A stretch of 64,000 bases of DNA from Cyclina sinensis (taxonomy: Eukaryota; Mollusca; Bivalvia; Venerida; Veneridae): assembly GCA_012932295.1 (NCBI GenBank), contig JAAONU010000010.1, positions 27,091,348-27,155,347 of the forward strand, given 5' to 3'. Made by a program: the position numbers and the translations under genes. Positions within the stretch are counted from its first letter, which is position 1; each line of letters starts with the position of its first letter. The notes beneath the pieces were generated by a model. That model was not told the DNA's origin. It saw only the letters and a list, made by a program, of their open reading frames with translations, and ran no database searches. Below are positions 32,467-41,566 of this stretch, one piece after another.

Positions 32467-33452
32467 TGTAATAGGGTCCAATGGCGTATTATAAATTAAC
32501 GTATTAGTCCCTGAGGGTCGAGTGGGTACGGGGAGAGTCCAAATCAACAGTAGACAAGTTACGGTTTCATACTTCTATTATCTTGTAGCAAGTTACTCTG
32601 AAACAATTATAACAAATACTCAATACATGGTAAGACAAGGTTAAAACAATACATTATCATGGTCAGCATTAATAAATGATCACATACAATATATAATAAA
32701 TATGTTATCTAGTGGCCAACATCTAGTTACACAGAAATACTAATTACGCAGTAGTACTTCAACATGATTACTACATGAATTATATACTTTTGGTTATCAC
32801 TTAAGTTTTAACATAAAATCATAACATGACACATTACACAGAACTTACCATCTATGGGATGAGTACTGTTCATACAAAGGTCAACACACCACTCTCCTCC
32901 AAGTTTGCACACCAGTGACTGTTAGCTGTAAGGTTAAATATTAATGGTGAATAACAGAAAGAAATGTGATTTAGTGACACCAGTCAAGTCTTAGTGTATT
33001 CTGAAACTCATCTAGATTATAGGATCCTAGATTATAGGACTTACAATACTTAATTTAGTAGAATTTAAGATAAAAGAATTACAATAATGCAATCCTTCAA
33101 TTTACAAGGTAGTGCTTACAGACAGTCAGGATGAATACATACCAAGCTAAACATCATTCTTGACCACCAAACAAAACCAAACAAAACACATCTTCTCCAC
33201 AAAGAACAAAGACTAGCACTGGCTACTCAGTGCTTTCTTACACAACACCTGATATACAAATACCTGTAAATCATTCACCCATGAGCCAACCAGGTAATAC
33301 CTTAGAACACTGACCAGATAACCAATCAATTCAAAGTTAAGATAAAATCAGAGTAAGATAAGACAGATTATCTCCCTTTGTAAACATGAAATTGCAACAA
33401 TACTGGAGAAGTTGTCTCCCTTAGACTATACCTAAAATTAGACCCTGTTACA
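32467..33452 (-). repeat. 5' LTR of the 10.8-kb element
   Basis: 986 bp, the same length as its partner at 22669-23654, at a constant offset of 9798. In element orientation it would carry the promoter (U3) and polyadenylation signals. A 14-bp direct repeat (AGATTATAGGATCC then AGATTATAGGACTT on the plus strand) is present in both LTRs. Confidence 0.93.
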
Positions 33453-33456
33453 CAAG

Positions 33457-34269
33457 GATATTTATACCTCCATGGTATTAAAATGTAAACATAAAAGGTT
33501 AATGCTTCACTTTCATTACTTCATTTCCTTCATGTAGCAAAATCTCTCTTTGCTGTAACAGTTTTCAATGTTTATATACATTAAAGAATATTACATCAAG
33601 GATGTATTTGACCTTCAGTGACCTTAAAATCATGTAGAGTGCTTGGACCAACGCTCGGCGTATACCAACGCTTGGCGTTAATCTTTTTTTTCACGGAATT
33701 GATAGTTTTTCTTAGAAGTGATTTTAAACTCTTCTTTAATTCGAGTTAAGTGTCATTTCGTCTATCTTTTCATGGTTCTCTGAACTTCAAGTATCATCAC
33801 GTGACTTAAGCATAGCAGACGGAAGGGGATCCCATTGGATAAAACAGACAAAACACATTGTTTTCTACGTAAGATCATGTATTTCCGCTGTTTGATACGC
33901 AATGAATAGAAACAATCTATTTAGTATATTATTCATTTTGTGTTCAAGAAAGGTTCTTTGCATAATTACAAAAGATTTCTTTTTGAAAGGTCGCCGATCA
34001 GGTCATCTACGGTACGCCAAGCATTGGTACAATTTTGTGCAAACCGCACACGCTTTACTCGGTCTATTTATAGACTGCCCTGTTGTTTACGTCACGGTTG
34101 TTTCACATGGGGAAACTTCGTAAGGATTTAGCAAAGTTTACTCTTGAATATAATTAGTTCATAACATGAAATGAGTAATTTGTTTAGTCTCTTCAAAGAA
34201 ATTCCTTTGATTTTACGCCGATCATTGGTCTGACCACTCTAGAATAACGCGTGTTAAACTTTATGTTGT
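33457..34269. other. Spacer between the two LTR elements
   Basis: No gene is supported. At 33648-33680 two adjacent imperfect palindromes occur, CCAACGCTCGGCGTATA and CCAACGCTTGGCGTTA. The rest is unremarkable. Confidence 0.4.
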
Positions 34270-34453
34270 AAAGTGTTTGCTTACCTTAGAACACTTTCCC
34301 TGAACAGCTGACCCAATGTATTGTCTGGATTCACTTAGATAATAACTCGTCCACTTTAGATGTGTCGTCTAAAGATGGCGGTCAGGAATCGTCTGGCCTG
34401 GACTAAATCTCGCACCATCCGGTAGGTACCGGAAAACGGGTCATCTCACCACA
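34270..34453 (-). repeat. 3' LTR of the 5-kb element
   Basis: 184 bp; on the minus strand it starts TGTGGTGAGATGACCC and ends AAACACTTT. It differs from the 39099-39282 copy at a handful of positions (for example CTTAGAAC/CTTGTAAC, GACCCAATG/GACCCTATG, CTGGATTCACTT/CTAGATTCTCTT), so it is older than the pair at 22.7/32.5 kb. Confidence 0.85.
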
Positions 34454-34464
34454 CTCCCCCCGAC
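34454..34464 (-). promoter_or_regulatory. Polypurine tract of the 5-kb element
   Basis: The minus strand reads GTCGGGGGGAG directly before TGTGGTGAG, the LTR start. Position and purine content both fit. Confidence 0.7.
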
Positions 34465-34679
34465 TTTATGGACTTGGTCCCCTCTCTGGGTCTGTGGCAA
34501 TCGATAACTTGTTTAGTCCAATCCTGGGTTTCAAACCAGTACCGGCTGATCCGCCGATGCAGACTATTTACTCCACCGATAGTCTGCAACAGTCCAGGTC
34601 ATCCTGACAAGTTTTGAACTGACAGGAGACTAGGACTTCAAGGCATCTTGGAGGTGGCATCTCTGACAGGCCAGAGTCA

Positions 34680-35322
34680 TCAGAGACAACTCTGTCCACC
34701 ACTGCTCAACAGTGACCAGTCTCTCGACTCCCAAGCCGTGTGAATAGTTTGACTATTCTTGGCTCTGCTGTCGCTCTTCTGAGACTTGGACCTCCATGCC
34801 TTCAGACCATTTTCCGTATAACTTTGGGCGTTTGCCACTGTTTCTCGGAGAAGGTCCCTAACCTTAACCTCTCGCCTGATGGCGACCTCGCCAGCAGAAA
34901 ACTGAGAACTGGTTATACCACACCATTGACTTCTAGCACTTTTCTCTGGGTCGAGGGTTGTCACTAACACTCACACCTATGTCACTTGGGTGATTGCTCC
35001 ATGTGATACCATGCGACCCTTGTGACCTTGGGGTTACCGACGTCCCGATGGATCTGCAACTCCCCTCCAGGTCATCGGCCCTTGTGCGATGATCCCTTAT
35101 GACTTTTCAAGGTCAAGTTTGATCTTTCGCAGCCCTTGCGATGCCAAGAGAGTTGCCTCATCGGCGTCCCTCGTGAACGAGGCCCAAATCCGGTCAGCCC
35201 TTGTGCAAAATCACATCCCCCACAAGGCAGCTCACTCATTCAATTCCAGAGACATATCTACCACACCGTCACGGTACCGGTACCCGTGACAGCGGATGTA
35301 AATTGATACGTCCCTGGTCAGC
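34680..35322 (-). pseudogene. Decayed 3' pol region
   Basis: Broken frames remain. One stretch at about 35100-35200 still reads like protein (ADRIWASFTRDADEATLLAS on the minus strand) and a 96-codon frame covers 34680-34970. I see no HHCC or DDE integrase motif, so the integrase is mostly gone. Stops and frame changes separate the pieces. Confidence 0.45.
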
Positions 35323-36507
35323 TCAATGTTTCAGGATAATGTTGTACTGAGACAACTTCTCCATCCACCTGGCTAGCTGTCCCTGTGGTCCTTTAAACCG
35401 CAATTTAACCAAGTGAGGCTTGAGTGGACAGTCCTCACTGTAAATGGTCGACCCAGCAGATATCTCTAAAATCTGGCATGACGCAGTTTCGCTAGAAGTT
35501 TCTTCTGTGTGAGTCTGGTCAAGAATGGCGTTTGCCCCTTCTTGCACCGACTACAGACGCATGGTTATCTGACTTGAGTTATCAAGTTCCAGATACTTTT
35601 CCACCAAGTATTCTCTGCCAGTCTGCTTTCTTTTCTCTAACAGGCGGTAACTGTCAGTAGTATTTACCACACACATCACTGGATTTCTTCCAGCTTCGTG
35701 TACTACCCTTTGGACTAATATCTTTAAACCATCAACAGGTCCAATGAAGTAGTCAGGCATAGGGTCACTTGACTTACATCTGACCCTGACCACGGAGTTT
35801 GGTGGAACTACCTGTCTCCGTCCTATGACCACCCTGGCTACAACAGGAACACCTTTTCGGCTGCCCATATTCAGTTGGATCAACTGACCCTCAAAGGTCA
35901 AGATTTCCTGACCCATTCCAATATGGCTGCCCCCTGTTGAACAAGATATCAAATCCCAGCAGCATTTCTGTTCAATTGGTGCCAGGTACACTCTTTACCT
36001 GTACCGCTTCTCACCAATCTTTAACCTAACTGGACCTACAACAAATCCTTTCATGGACATCTGGCGTCCAGCAGTAAGGAGTTTCACCTCCCGTGACTTC
36101 TGTGGCTTCCCCCTCAGCCAATTACACAACCTATCCGAAATGATGGTAACCTGAGCCGCTGTATCCAAAATGGCCTCCAATGTCTGGTCACCTACCTGTA
36201 TTTTCATACTAAACTGTGACACAGACTTTAACTGGCACACTGTAACAGCATCTGGCTCCCCATCCCCCCTCATTTCAGGTTGACCCTTAGGCTGCCTGGA
36301 AGGACCACCCATTTCATTTGTTGTAGTCCTGCTGCTAATGCATGCCTGTTCTGGTATCTCAGTACTCAAGTCGGGTACTTGGCCCACAACTTTTTCCTGT
36401 ACCCATACAGTCTCACCCCTTGCTTGGCAAGAAGAGACTCCACACTGATGACATCTGGCGCTAACTGGAAGGACACCTTTAACTGCTCTCAAATCCGACC
36501 TTGGATT
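35323..36507 (-). pseudogene. pol: Decayed protease and residual RNase H of the 5-kb element
   Basis: All pieces are in the gag frame, separated by in-frame stops at 36508-36510 (TAG, gag end), 35995-35997 (TAA) and 35548-35550 (TAG). The first piece has a retropepsin-like active site ILDTAAQVTIIS (Asp-Thr-Ala) at about 36150. The second continues with protease-flanking sequence (MGQEILTFEGQLIQLNMGS). The third jumps, without frame change, from a linker to GPQGQLARWMEKLSQYN, typical of the end of RNase H. The whole RT must have been removed by an in-frame deletion between these points (near 35400). Confidence 0.75.
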
Positions 36508-37974
36508 CTACTGGAGCAATGGGCAATCCTGCTTGAAGTGGCCTTTTTTCCCACACTCAAAGCAAACACCCACAGTCTTTCTCCTTCCCTGGGATGGATT
36601 TGGCCTCTGCCAGCCCTGGCTGTCAGATGTCTTGGCCTCCTCATCAAGTTTGAGTACCATCCTATCAAAGCTCTTTTGAAGCTTGTCAATGGCAGCTTCC
36701 AAGGAACTGGTCTGAGGAGCAGCTTTGGCTTGTGCCCCTTTAGATGATGTTCCCTGCACCGCACATACAGTAGCGCTGTCATCAGCTGTTTCCTTGCTGG
36801 TTCGTTTCTTTGAGCGGCCATACATAGACTGATGCAGATGTTGAAACCATCTAATCTTGTTCATGGCCTGCTCCATGGTTGATGGCTTATCCATAGCAAC
36901 CGCTAAACCAGCATCTTTATCAGTCAGACCCTCACAGAACTTAATAACTGCCTGTCTATTAGAATAGTACTCAGGTAAGTCTTTAAAAGCTCTTGTAGCA
37001 AGGGTCATAACTCTGTCAGCCCAATCATCCAGGGACTCTCCCTGATTCTGAGATAATTGCTGGAAACGCACTTGGGCTGTTTCAGCAAGCTCACGGGCTC
37101 CAAATCTGTGCTCTAGCTTTTCCAGAAGCTTGCGATAAGAGATTTTCTCTTTTCTTTCCATGATGATTGCATGGAAATCCGCAGCCTTCCCTGTCAAGCA
37201 CCAGCACAGGCCATCCAAGCACTCGTCCGAGGTCCACTCGCATGCTTTGGCATAACGAAGGAACTTATGCTTGAATGCTAGCCAATTTCCTTTGCCATCG
37301 TACTGCAAAGTTTTCGGTAGTCTCCGAATAAAAGAAGCAGTATGTAATTTCTTCGTGCTTTTCCTAACCTTCCGCTTAGCAGGCAGAGTAGTCTCATCTG
37401 ACGAATCATCATTGGAATCATCATCAGATGAGTCCGCTGCCCTAGGAGCTGGTGTTGTCTTAGGACGAGCACCCAGACTCAAAGGCTTAGCCTTTTGAGA
37501 AAGGGGCTCACACCCACCGCCAGCAGGTTTAGCACGAACCATCTCCTTGGCTACGTTTAACACTTTCCTGACCTCTGACCAATTTGCAGGAGAAGGAGCT
37601 GGCTTAGACCAGTCGATGTCCTCATCAGACTCTTGTTTCAGAAGATCATGCAGAAGGCGGTCTTGTCTAATACTGTCCTCCGCCTCTCTATCCGAATCCT
37701 GCTGGACCGGAGAGGGCACTGGGGAAAAGTATTCCTCCATTGAAAATGGTAGGTCATGGTTAGGCGTAAAGTCAAGCTTGTCAACTATCTCATCGTCCAA
37801 GCTTCTTCTCAGCAGGTGTTCAAGCACACTGCGAGTCAAGCTTCCCCGGCTATTACGCATAGTAATAATTGCCCTGGCTGACTTGCTACCAATGCCTGGA
37901 ACCCTTTGGAGTTCTTCCTCAGTAGCAAAGTTGACTTTAATCACTTGACCAACCTCCGCCATAGCCTCAGCCAT
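36508..37974 (-). CDS. gag: gag with N-terminal helix-hairpin-helix domain
   Basis: 488 codons, starting MAEAMAEVG. Residues about 12-50 (VNFATEEELQRVPGIGSKSA, then RAIITMRNSRGSLT) match the ComEA-type helix-hairpin-helix pattern, a nonspecific DNA-binding fold, followed by LDFTPN. An acidic/serine linker with SSDDDSNDDSSDE leads to a capsid-like region (about residues 220-390: LQYDGKGNWLAFKHKFLRYA, LSQNQGESLDDWADRVMTLA). The C-terminus has a zinc knuckle CFECGKKGHFKQDC (CX2CX4HX4C). It ends at TAG right after CPLLQ, with pol continuing in the same frame, so readthrough rather than frameshifting may once have made Gag-Pol. Confidence 0.85.
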   Translation of the reverse strand: MAEAMAEVGQVIKVNFATEEELQRVPGIGSKSARAIITMRNSRGSLTRSVLEHLLRRSLDDEIVDKLDFTPNHDLPFSMEEYFSPVPSPVQQDSDREAEDSIRQDRLLHDLLKQESDEDIDWSKPAPSPANWSEVRKVLNVAKEMVRAKPAGGGCEPLSQKAKPLSLGARPKTTPAPRAADSSDDDSNDDSSDETTLPAKRKVRKSTKKLHTASFIRRLPKTLQYDGKGNWLAFKHKFLRYAKACEWTSDECLDGLCWCLTGKAADFHAIIMERKEKISYRKLLEKLEHRFGARELAETAQVRFQQLSQNQGESLDDWADRVMTLATRAFKDLPEYYSNRQAVIKFCEGLTDKDAGLAVAMDKPSTMEQAMNKIRWFQHLHQSMYGRSKKRTSKETADDSATVCAVQGTSSKGAQAKAAPQTSSLEAAIDKLQKSFDRMVLKLDEEAKTSDSQGWQRPNPSQGRRKTVGVCFECGKKGHFKQDCPLLQ

Positions 37975-38330
37975 TTTTCAAATCAGTAGCCAAAAGATAC
38001 TAGACGACTAATGTAAACTAAAACACGAATTGATTATCAATTCGTATAACAAGTTTCAACTATGTCTGGTGATAGCACTAAATTTATTTCAAGTCCCAAG
38101 TCGTTGGACAATGGACTAATAAATTTATTACAACTGCTTATCTGTATACTCACTGTCTTAGACTAAATGAATAACAAGCAGTTAATTCTTACAGGAAACC
38201 TTCTTTAAGAAAATTTACCTAAATAGAATATAAATATTATCAAAAATATTTAACAGCCAAATTCTCAATTAATAAATTCAAAAAATAATTTATTAAAAGA
38301 AAACAAACGAACCTGACTTTCAGTGCTGGT

Positions 38331-38440
38331 AACTCAACGAGGAGCTTAGCCTCTAGTTGTGTTCTTGTACAATTCAACGAGGAACTTTGCCTCAAGTTGA
38401 AAGGAGTGAAAGTAAAGTAAGGACTTGGCCTTTACTATAC
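38331..38440. repeat. Three related stem-loops in the leader of the 5-kb element
   Basis: Hairpin 1 (38335-38359) and hairpin 2 (38373-38401) share the design CAAC-GAGG, 7-base loop, CCTC, 2-base bulge, GTTG; hairpin 2 has two more pairs outside. Hairpin 3 (38416-38436) has stem AGTAAGG/CCTTTACT. All three have the core AGGA(N)CTT(N)GCCT, centres 39-40 bases apart. Inverted symmetry means they would also form in the minus-strand RNA. Position between primer site and gag is where packaging and dimerisation signals lie in retroelements; that role is inference. Confidence 0.7.
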
Positions 38441-39084
38441 TCACTATCTGTAAAAGTCAGCTGTCCGGTACTCACGTGACCTTGTAAAGAGAATAAATTA
38501 TTTTGGTAGCTTCTGATTAACTCAAAATTACTGTACAAAATAATTATTCCAAAACAAATTCTAACAGTATTATCAGAATTTACACGAATTTTCTTAGAAA
38601 GTAATAAAACTTACATTCCTATATCCTGTAAGAAATTCAATAATATTTCATACTCAAATCAACCAAGCTTAGCTGGCTCAATCTGTATGAACTGCTGATT
38701 TAATTCTGAACTTCAATGCAGATGTCTTAAACAAGCTGCAAAGGACCAACCAATGTGCTGTAACATTTAGTTGTGTTCAACCAGACTGTCTGGGCGGAAA
38801 TGCTTGGCTTTCCGGCCGCGCATGCGTAGAGAGTTCAATACATCTAAGTTACAAAACTCGCCACAAAAGTACCTAAAACAATACTTCTTGGCAAATTACC
38901 TAGATACAAAGGCCAACTGTCCAGTACACAAACGATCCAAACCGATAGCCACTCTTCCCCCGCTCAAATTATCGAAATATAATATTCCAATAACGAGCCA
39001 GCGAAATGTTTTCGCCTGAGTGAGCCGCAAGATTTCCCTTCGGATCTTTCAGAATTCCTGTCTAATCGACGTGAATTCGTTTCA

Positions 39085-39096
39085 CCGCTGCCACCA
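39085..39096 (-). promoter_or_regulatory. Primer binding site of the 5-kb element
   Basis: The minus strand reads TGGTGGCAGCGG, ending in the TGG expected to pair with a tRNA CCA end, two bases from the 5' LTR. I cannot assign the isoacceptor with confidence. Confidence 0.65.
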
Positions 39097-39098
39097 TT

Positions 39099-39282
39099 AA
39101 AGTGTTTGCTTACCTTGTAACACTTTCCCTGAACAGCTGACCCTATGTATTGTCTAGATTCTCTTAGATAATAACTCGTCCACTTTAGATGTGTCGTCTA
39201 AAGATGGCGGTCAGGAATCGTCTGGCCTGGACTAAATCTCGCACCATCCGGTAGGTACCGGAAAACGGGTCATCTCACCACA
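39099..39282 (-). repeat. 5' LTR of the 5-kb element
   Basis: 184 bp, partner of 34270-34453. The boundary is set by the 5-bp GTTGT duplication and by the primer site two bases away. A one-base ambiguity exists because the flanking T is shared. Confidence 0.85.
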
Positions 39283-39287
39283 GTTGT

Positions 39288-40140
39288 TATGTTTGCAACT
39301 CCAGTAAACACATTTTATGCACACTGCATCAAAATCATTAGTGTAAGTATAATGAGGGTGAAGATTATTATATCAAGTAACCATTGGATTTATACGTGCC
39401 TACCTGGATTCACTAATATTCCCACATTTCGTTGAAACTGAACACATCATGTTGCAGCTGTCTGCCATGATGTTTTGATGTCTGCTCTTAGAAATGGAGG
39501 TAGTGGTGCATCATTTGCTAAGGGAAGTAACCCTGTATTTCTGGATTTAAGCAAACTGTTACAAACTAACCTTAGAGTACAAAGAACAGGATGCATAAAA
39601 AGTATTAAAGCTATTGATCTCTGCTGTTTTTATATTTGCTATCATGAAAAATATAGCTGAATTTCATTGCAGCTGTAATATCCATCCGAAATATTACCTC
39701 TTTTCCAAAAGAGAGTGTTGGCATTTTAAAATTTGTGTTTTAGGGCAGAGACATAGATCTATGTCTCTGTTTAGGGACAGTGGAATTATGCCAATTTGGA
39801 CACTTCGATTAACGATATGGAATAATTCCACCAACCTTAGATAAATTGTTTTTCATAAAAGATGCAGCATTTTGTATTGTTTATGCCACAGGGGTGAAGT
39901 ATATCTCTAGTATAAGCGTTGTAATGCACACCTTCATCGGGACACGATTTTGTTGCAAAAAAAATATTGACTCATCAATGAAAAGGTAATTAATTTAACA
40001 ATTTAGTCATTAACATATACTTTATTTATATATTAATATAAACGAACTATAAAGACTTAACTTACACTATTTTTCTAAATAGTTTTTACAGTCTTCTGGC
40101 CTTAGAAAAATTAAATTCACTAAAATGGTTTTTCTTTTTG
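39288..40140. other. Noncoding region with a perfect palindrome
   Basis: No gene. 39746-39769 is a perfect 24-bp palindrome whose left half is CAGAGACATAGA. The rest is AT-rich and unrecognised. Confidence 0.45.
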
Positions 40141-40157
40141 TAATCAAATTTTAATAT

Positions 40158-40848
40158 TTGTAACTAATTCGAAATCTTCTTGGAGTAATCTTTCAGCCGG
40201 TGTTCCCCAAGACTCTATTCTTGCCCCCCCTACTCTTTCTCATCTTTATAAACGACATTGTTTTAGACCTCCAATCTTCAGTCAATCTTTTTGCAGACGA
40301 CACAAGTCTCTATATTGTTATAGAAAATTCTTTTTACTGCTGCTCAACAACTACAAACCGATATACATAAAATAACAAAATGGGCTGACACGTGGCTTGT
40401 TACATTTAACCCATCTAACTCAGAATCACTCATTGTATCCAGAAAACAGGACTCATTACACACAACATTATACATGCTTAACCAAAATATTCCTGAAGTA
40501 AATGACCATAAACACCTTGGAATTATTCTCTCAAATGATTGTAACTGGCATTCTCACATTGAATATATAACTGACAAAGCTTGGAAACGCGTTGATATGA
40601 TGCGAAAACTGAATTTTTTTTGGGACAGAAAATCTCTTGAAATCATTTGTACTTCTTTTATTCGTCCTATTCTTGAATATGCCGATGTCGTCTGGGGAAA
40701 TGCTTTCCAATATGAACTTGAAAGTTTAGACAAAATTCAGAACGAATGCGCTAGAATAGTTTCAGGTGCGACTAGATTAGTTTCAAGTGAAAATCTTTAC
40801 AATGAAATAAACTGGAAACACTTGAACAGAGACGCTATAATCATATGA
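40158..40848 (+). pseudogene. LINE reverse transcriptase remnant
   Basis: The frame is interrupted at least twice: at the C run near 40224-40231 (LAP region) and near 40330-40345 after LYIVIENS. The last part (40474-40848, 124 codons from an internal ATG) is open, then shifts again near 40835, where another frame would continue the family's C-terminus. It cannot encode a working enzyme. Confidence 0.8.
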
Positions 40849-41230
40849 TAATGAAAATACATTAATATTCTCAAACGTGCACTCCTTTATAACTAAAACG
40901 AAAAGATTCTTGTAATAATCAAGTTGTAACTTTTCACGAGACTTTTACCCTATCTTTACTTTTCACCCTATATTTGATGAACTTTTCATTTTTTATTCAG
41001 TTTTCATACTTCTCATGCTACTTTTCAGTTGTGTATATTTTTTCTCAGAATTTAAAGTCACCGGTTCCACACAGAAATATTTAATAATTTAAAGGAGAAG
41101 AATTCTATAAGACTTAGTCTTTCGTTTTAATCCTGTTCTCTGAATATGTTACTTTTGTATGTGTACGTATAACAAATGTTTATTATGTATATACTCTGGG
41201 AATAAAATGTGTTTAAATTACAAAAAAATA
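40158..41230 (+). mobile_element. 5'-truncated LINE (Jockey/CR1-like group)
   Basis: A 1,073-bp insertion flanked by a perfect 17-bp target duplication, TAATCAAATTTTAATAT (40141-40157 and 41231-41247). It begins inside the reverse transcriptase (SAGVPQDSIL, then LFLIFINDIVLDLQ, and FADDTSLYI with the catalytic Asp pair) and runs through the RT thumb (HKHLGIILSNDCNWHSHI, RPILEYADVVWGN) into a 3' UTR with AATAAA (41201-41206) and a short A tail. Variable 5' truncation and long target duplications are the signature of target-primed reverse transcription. The clade is not resolved. Confidence 0.88.
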
Positions 41231-41566
41231 TAATCAAATTTTAATATAAAAATATGAAAATTATTAGTTATTCAGAACCATTTAAATTTTGAAATTCCAT
41301 AAAATAGCACAAAATGTTAAGAAAGTTTAAAAATTCCTGTCCAGTGCACAACCATTTTTTATGTTATTTTTTTTTTGCCCACCAGACATTGCACATCTTT
41401 TGCCGTGTGATGTCACAGCGATCTCTCCTAACCAAAGGCAAGATTCGGGTTGAAGAACAGACTTGCAATTTTGGCAAATGCGAAAAGATAACAGGCTAAA
41501 TGTTGAAGAAATATTCAGACTGGCAAAACTAAATTGCGAAAACTAAGATTAAGTAGGCCTACTAAT

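Larger units (their letters stand above)
22669..33452 (-). mobile_element. Ty3/gypsy LTR retrotransposon, full length, RT core deleted
   Basis: 10,784 bp on the minus strand. The LTRs (986 bp each, TGTAA...TTACA) differ at about four positions by eye, and a 4-bp CAAG flanks both sides (22665-22668 and 33453-33456), so insertion looks recent. In element order: 5' LTR (right), tRNA-Lys-type primer site, 2.8-kb leader, gag with RGG and CCHC motifs, -1 frameshift site, protease, RT, RNase H, integrase, Lys/Glu-rich tail, purine-rich tract, 3' LTR. The domain order PR-RT-RH-INT is that of Ty3/gypsy. No envelope gene is seen. The RT is broken near 26963, so this copy cannot encode a working polymerase. 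Confidence 0.92.
34270..39282 (-). mobile_element. Second LTR retrotransposon (Ty3/gypsy-like), internally deleted, HhH-gag type
   Basis: 5,013 bp on the minus strand. LTRs of 184 bp (34270-34453 and 39099-39282) are flanked by a perfect 5-bp GTTGT (34265-34269 and 39283-39287). A G-rich polypurine tract sits at the 3' LTR and a primer-site-like TGGTGGCAGCGG sits two bases from the 5' LTR. gag is intact as a frame. Protease is present with premature stops, RT is almost wholly missing, a short end of RNase H remains, and no integrase catalytic domain is recognisable. This is a non-autonomous or dead copy. Domain content places it with Ty3/gypsy. Confidence 0.85.

Noticed and set aside
22535..33610. 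TTGATGTAAC words on both sides of the LTR element as a longer target duplication
   Set aside because: The sequence immediately at both LTR edges supports only the 4-bp CAAG; the other words are distant and in different contexts.
35089..37948. Plus-strand frames opposite the 5-kb element
   Set aside because: They are shadows of the minus-strand gag and pol sequence, which carries the zinc knuckle, HhH and protease motifs.
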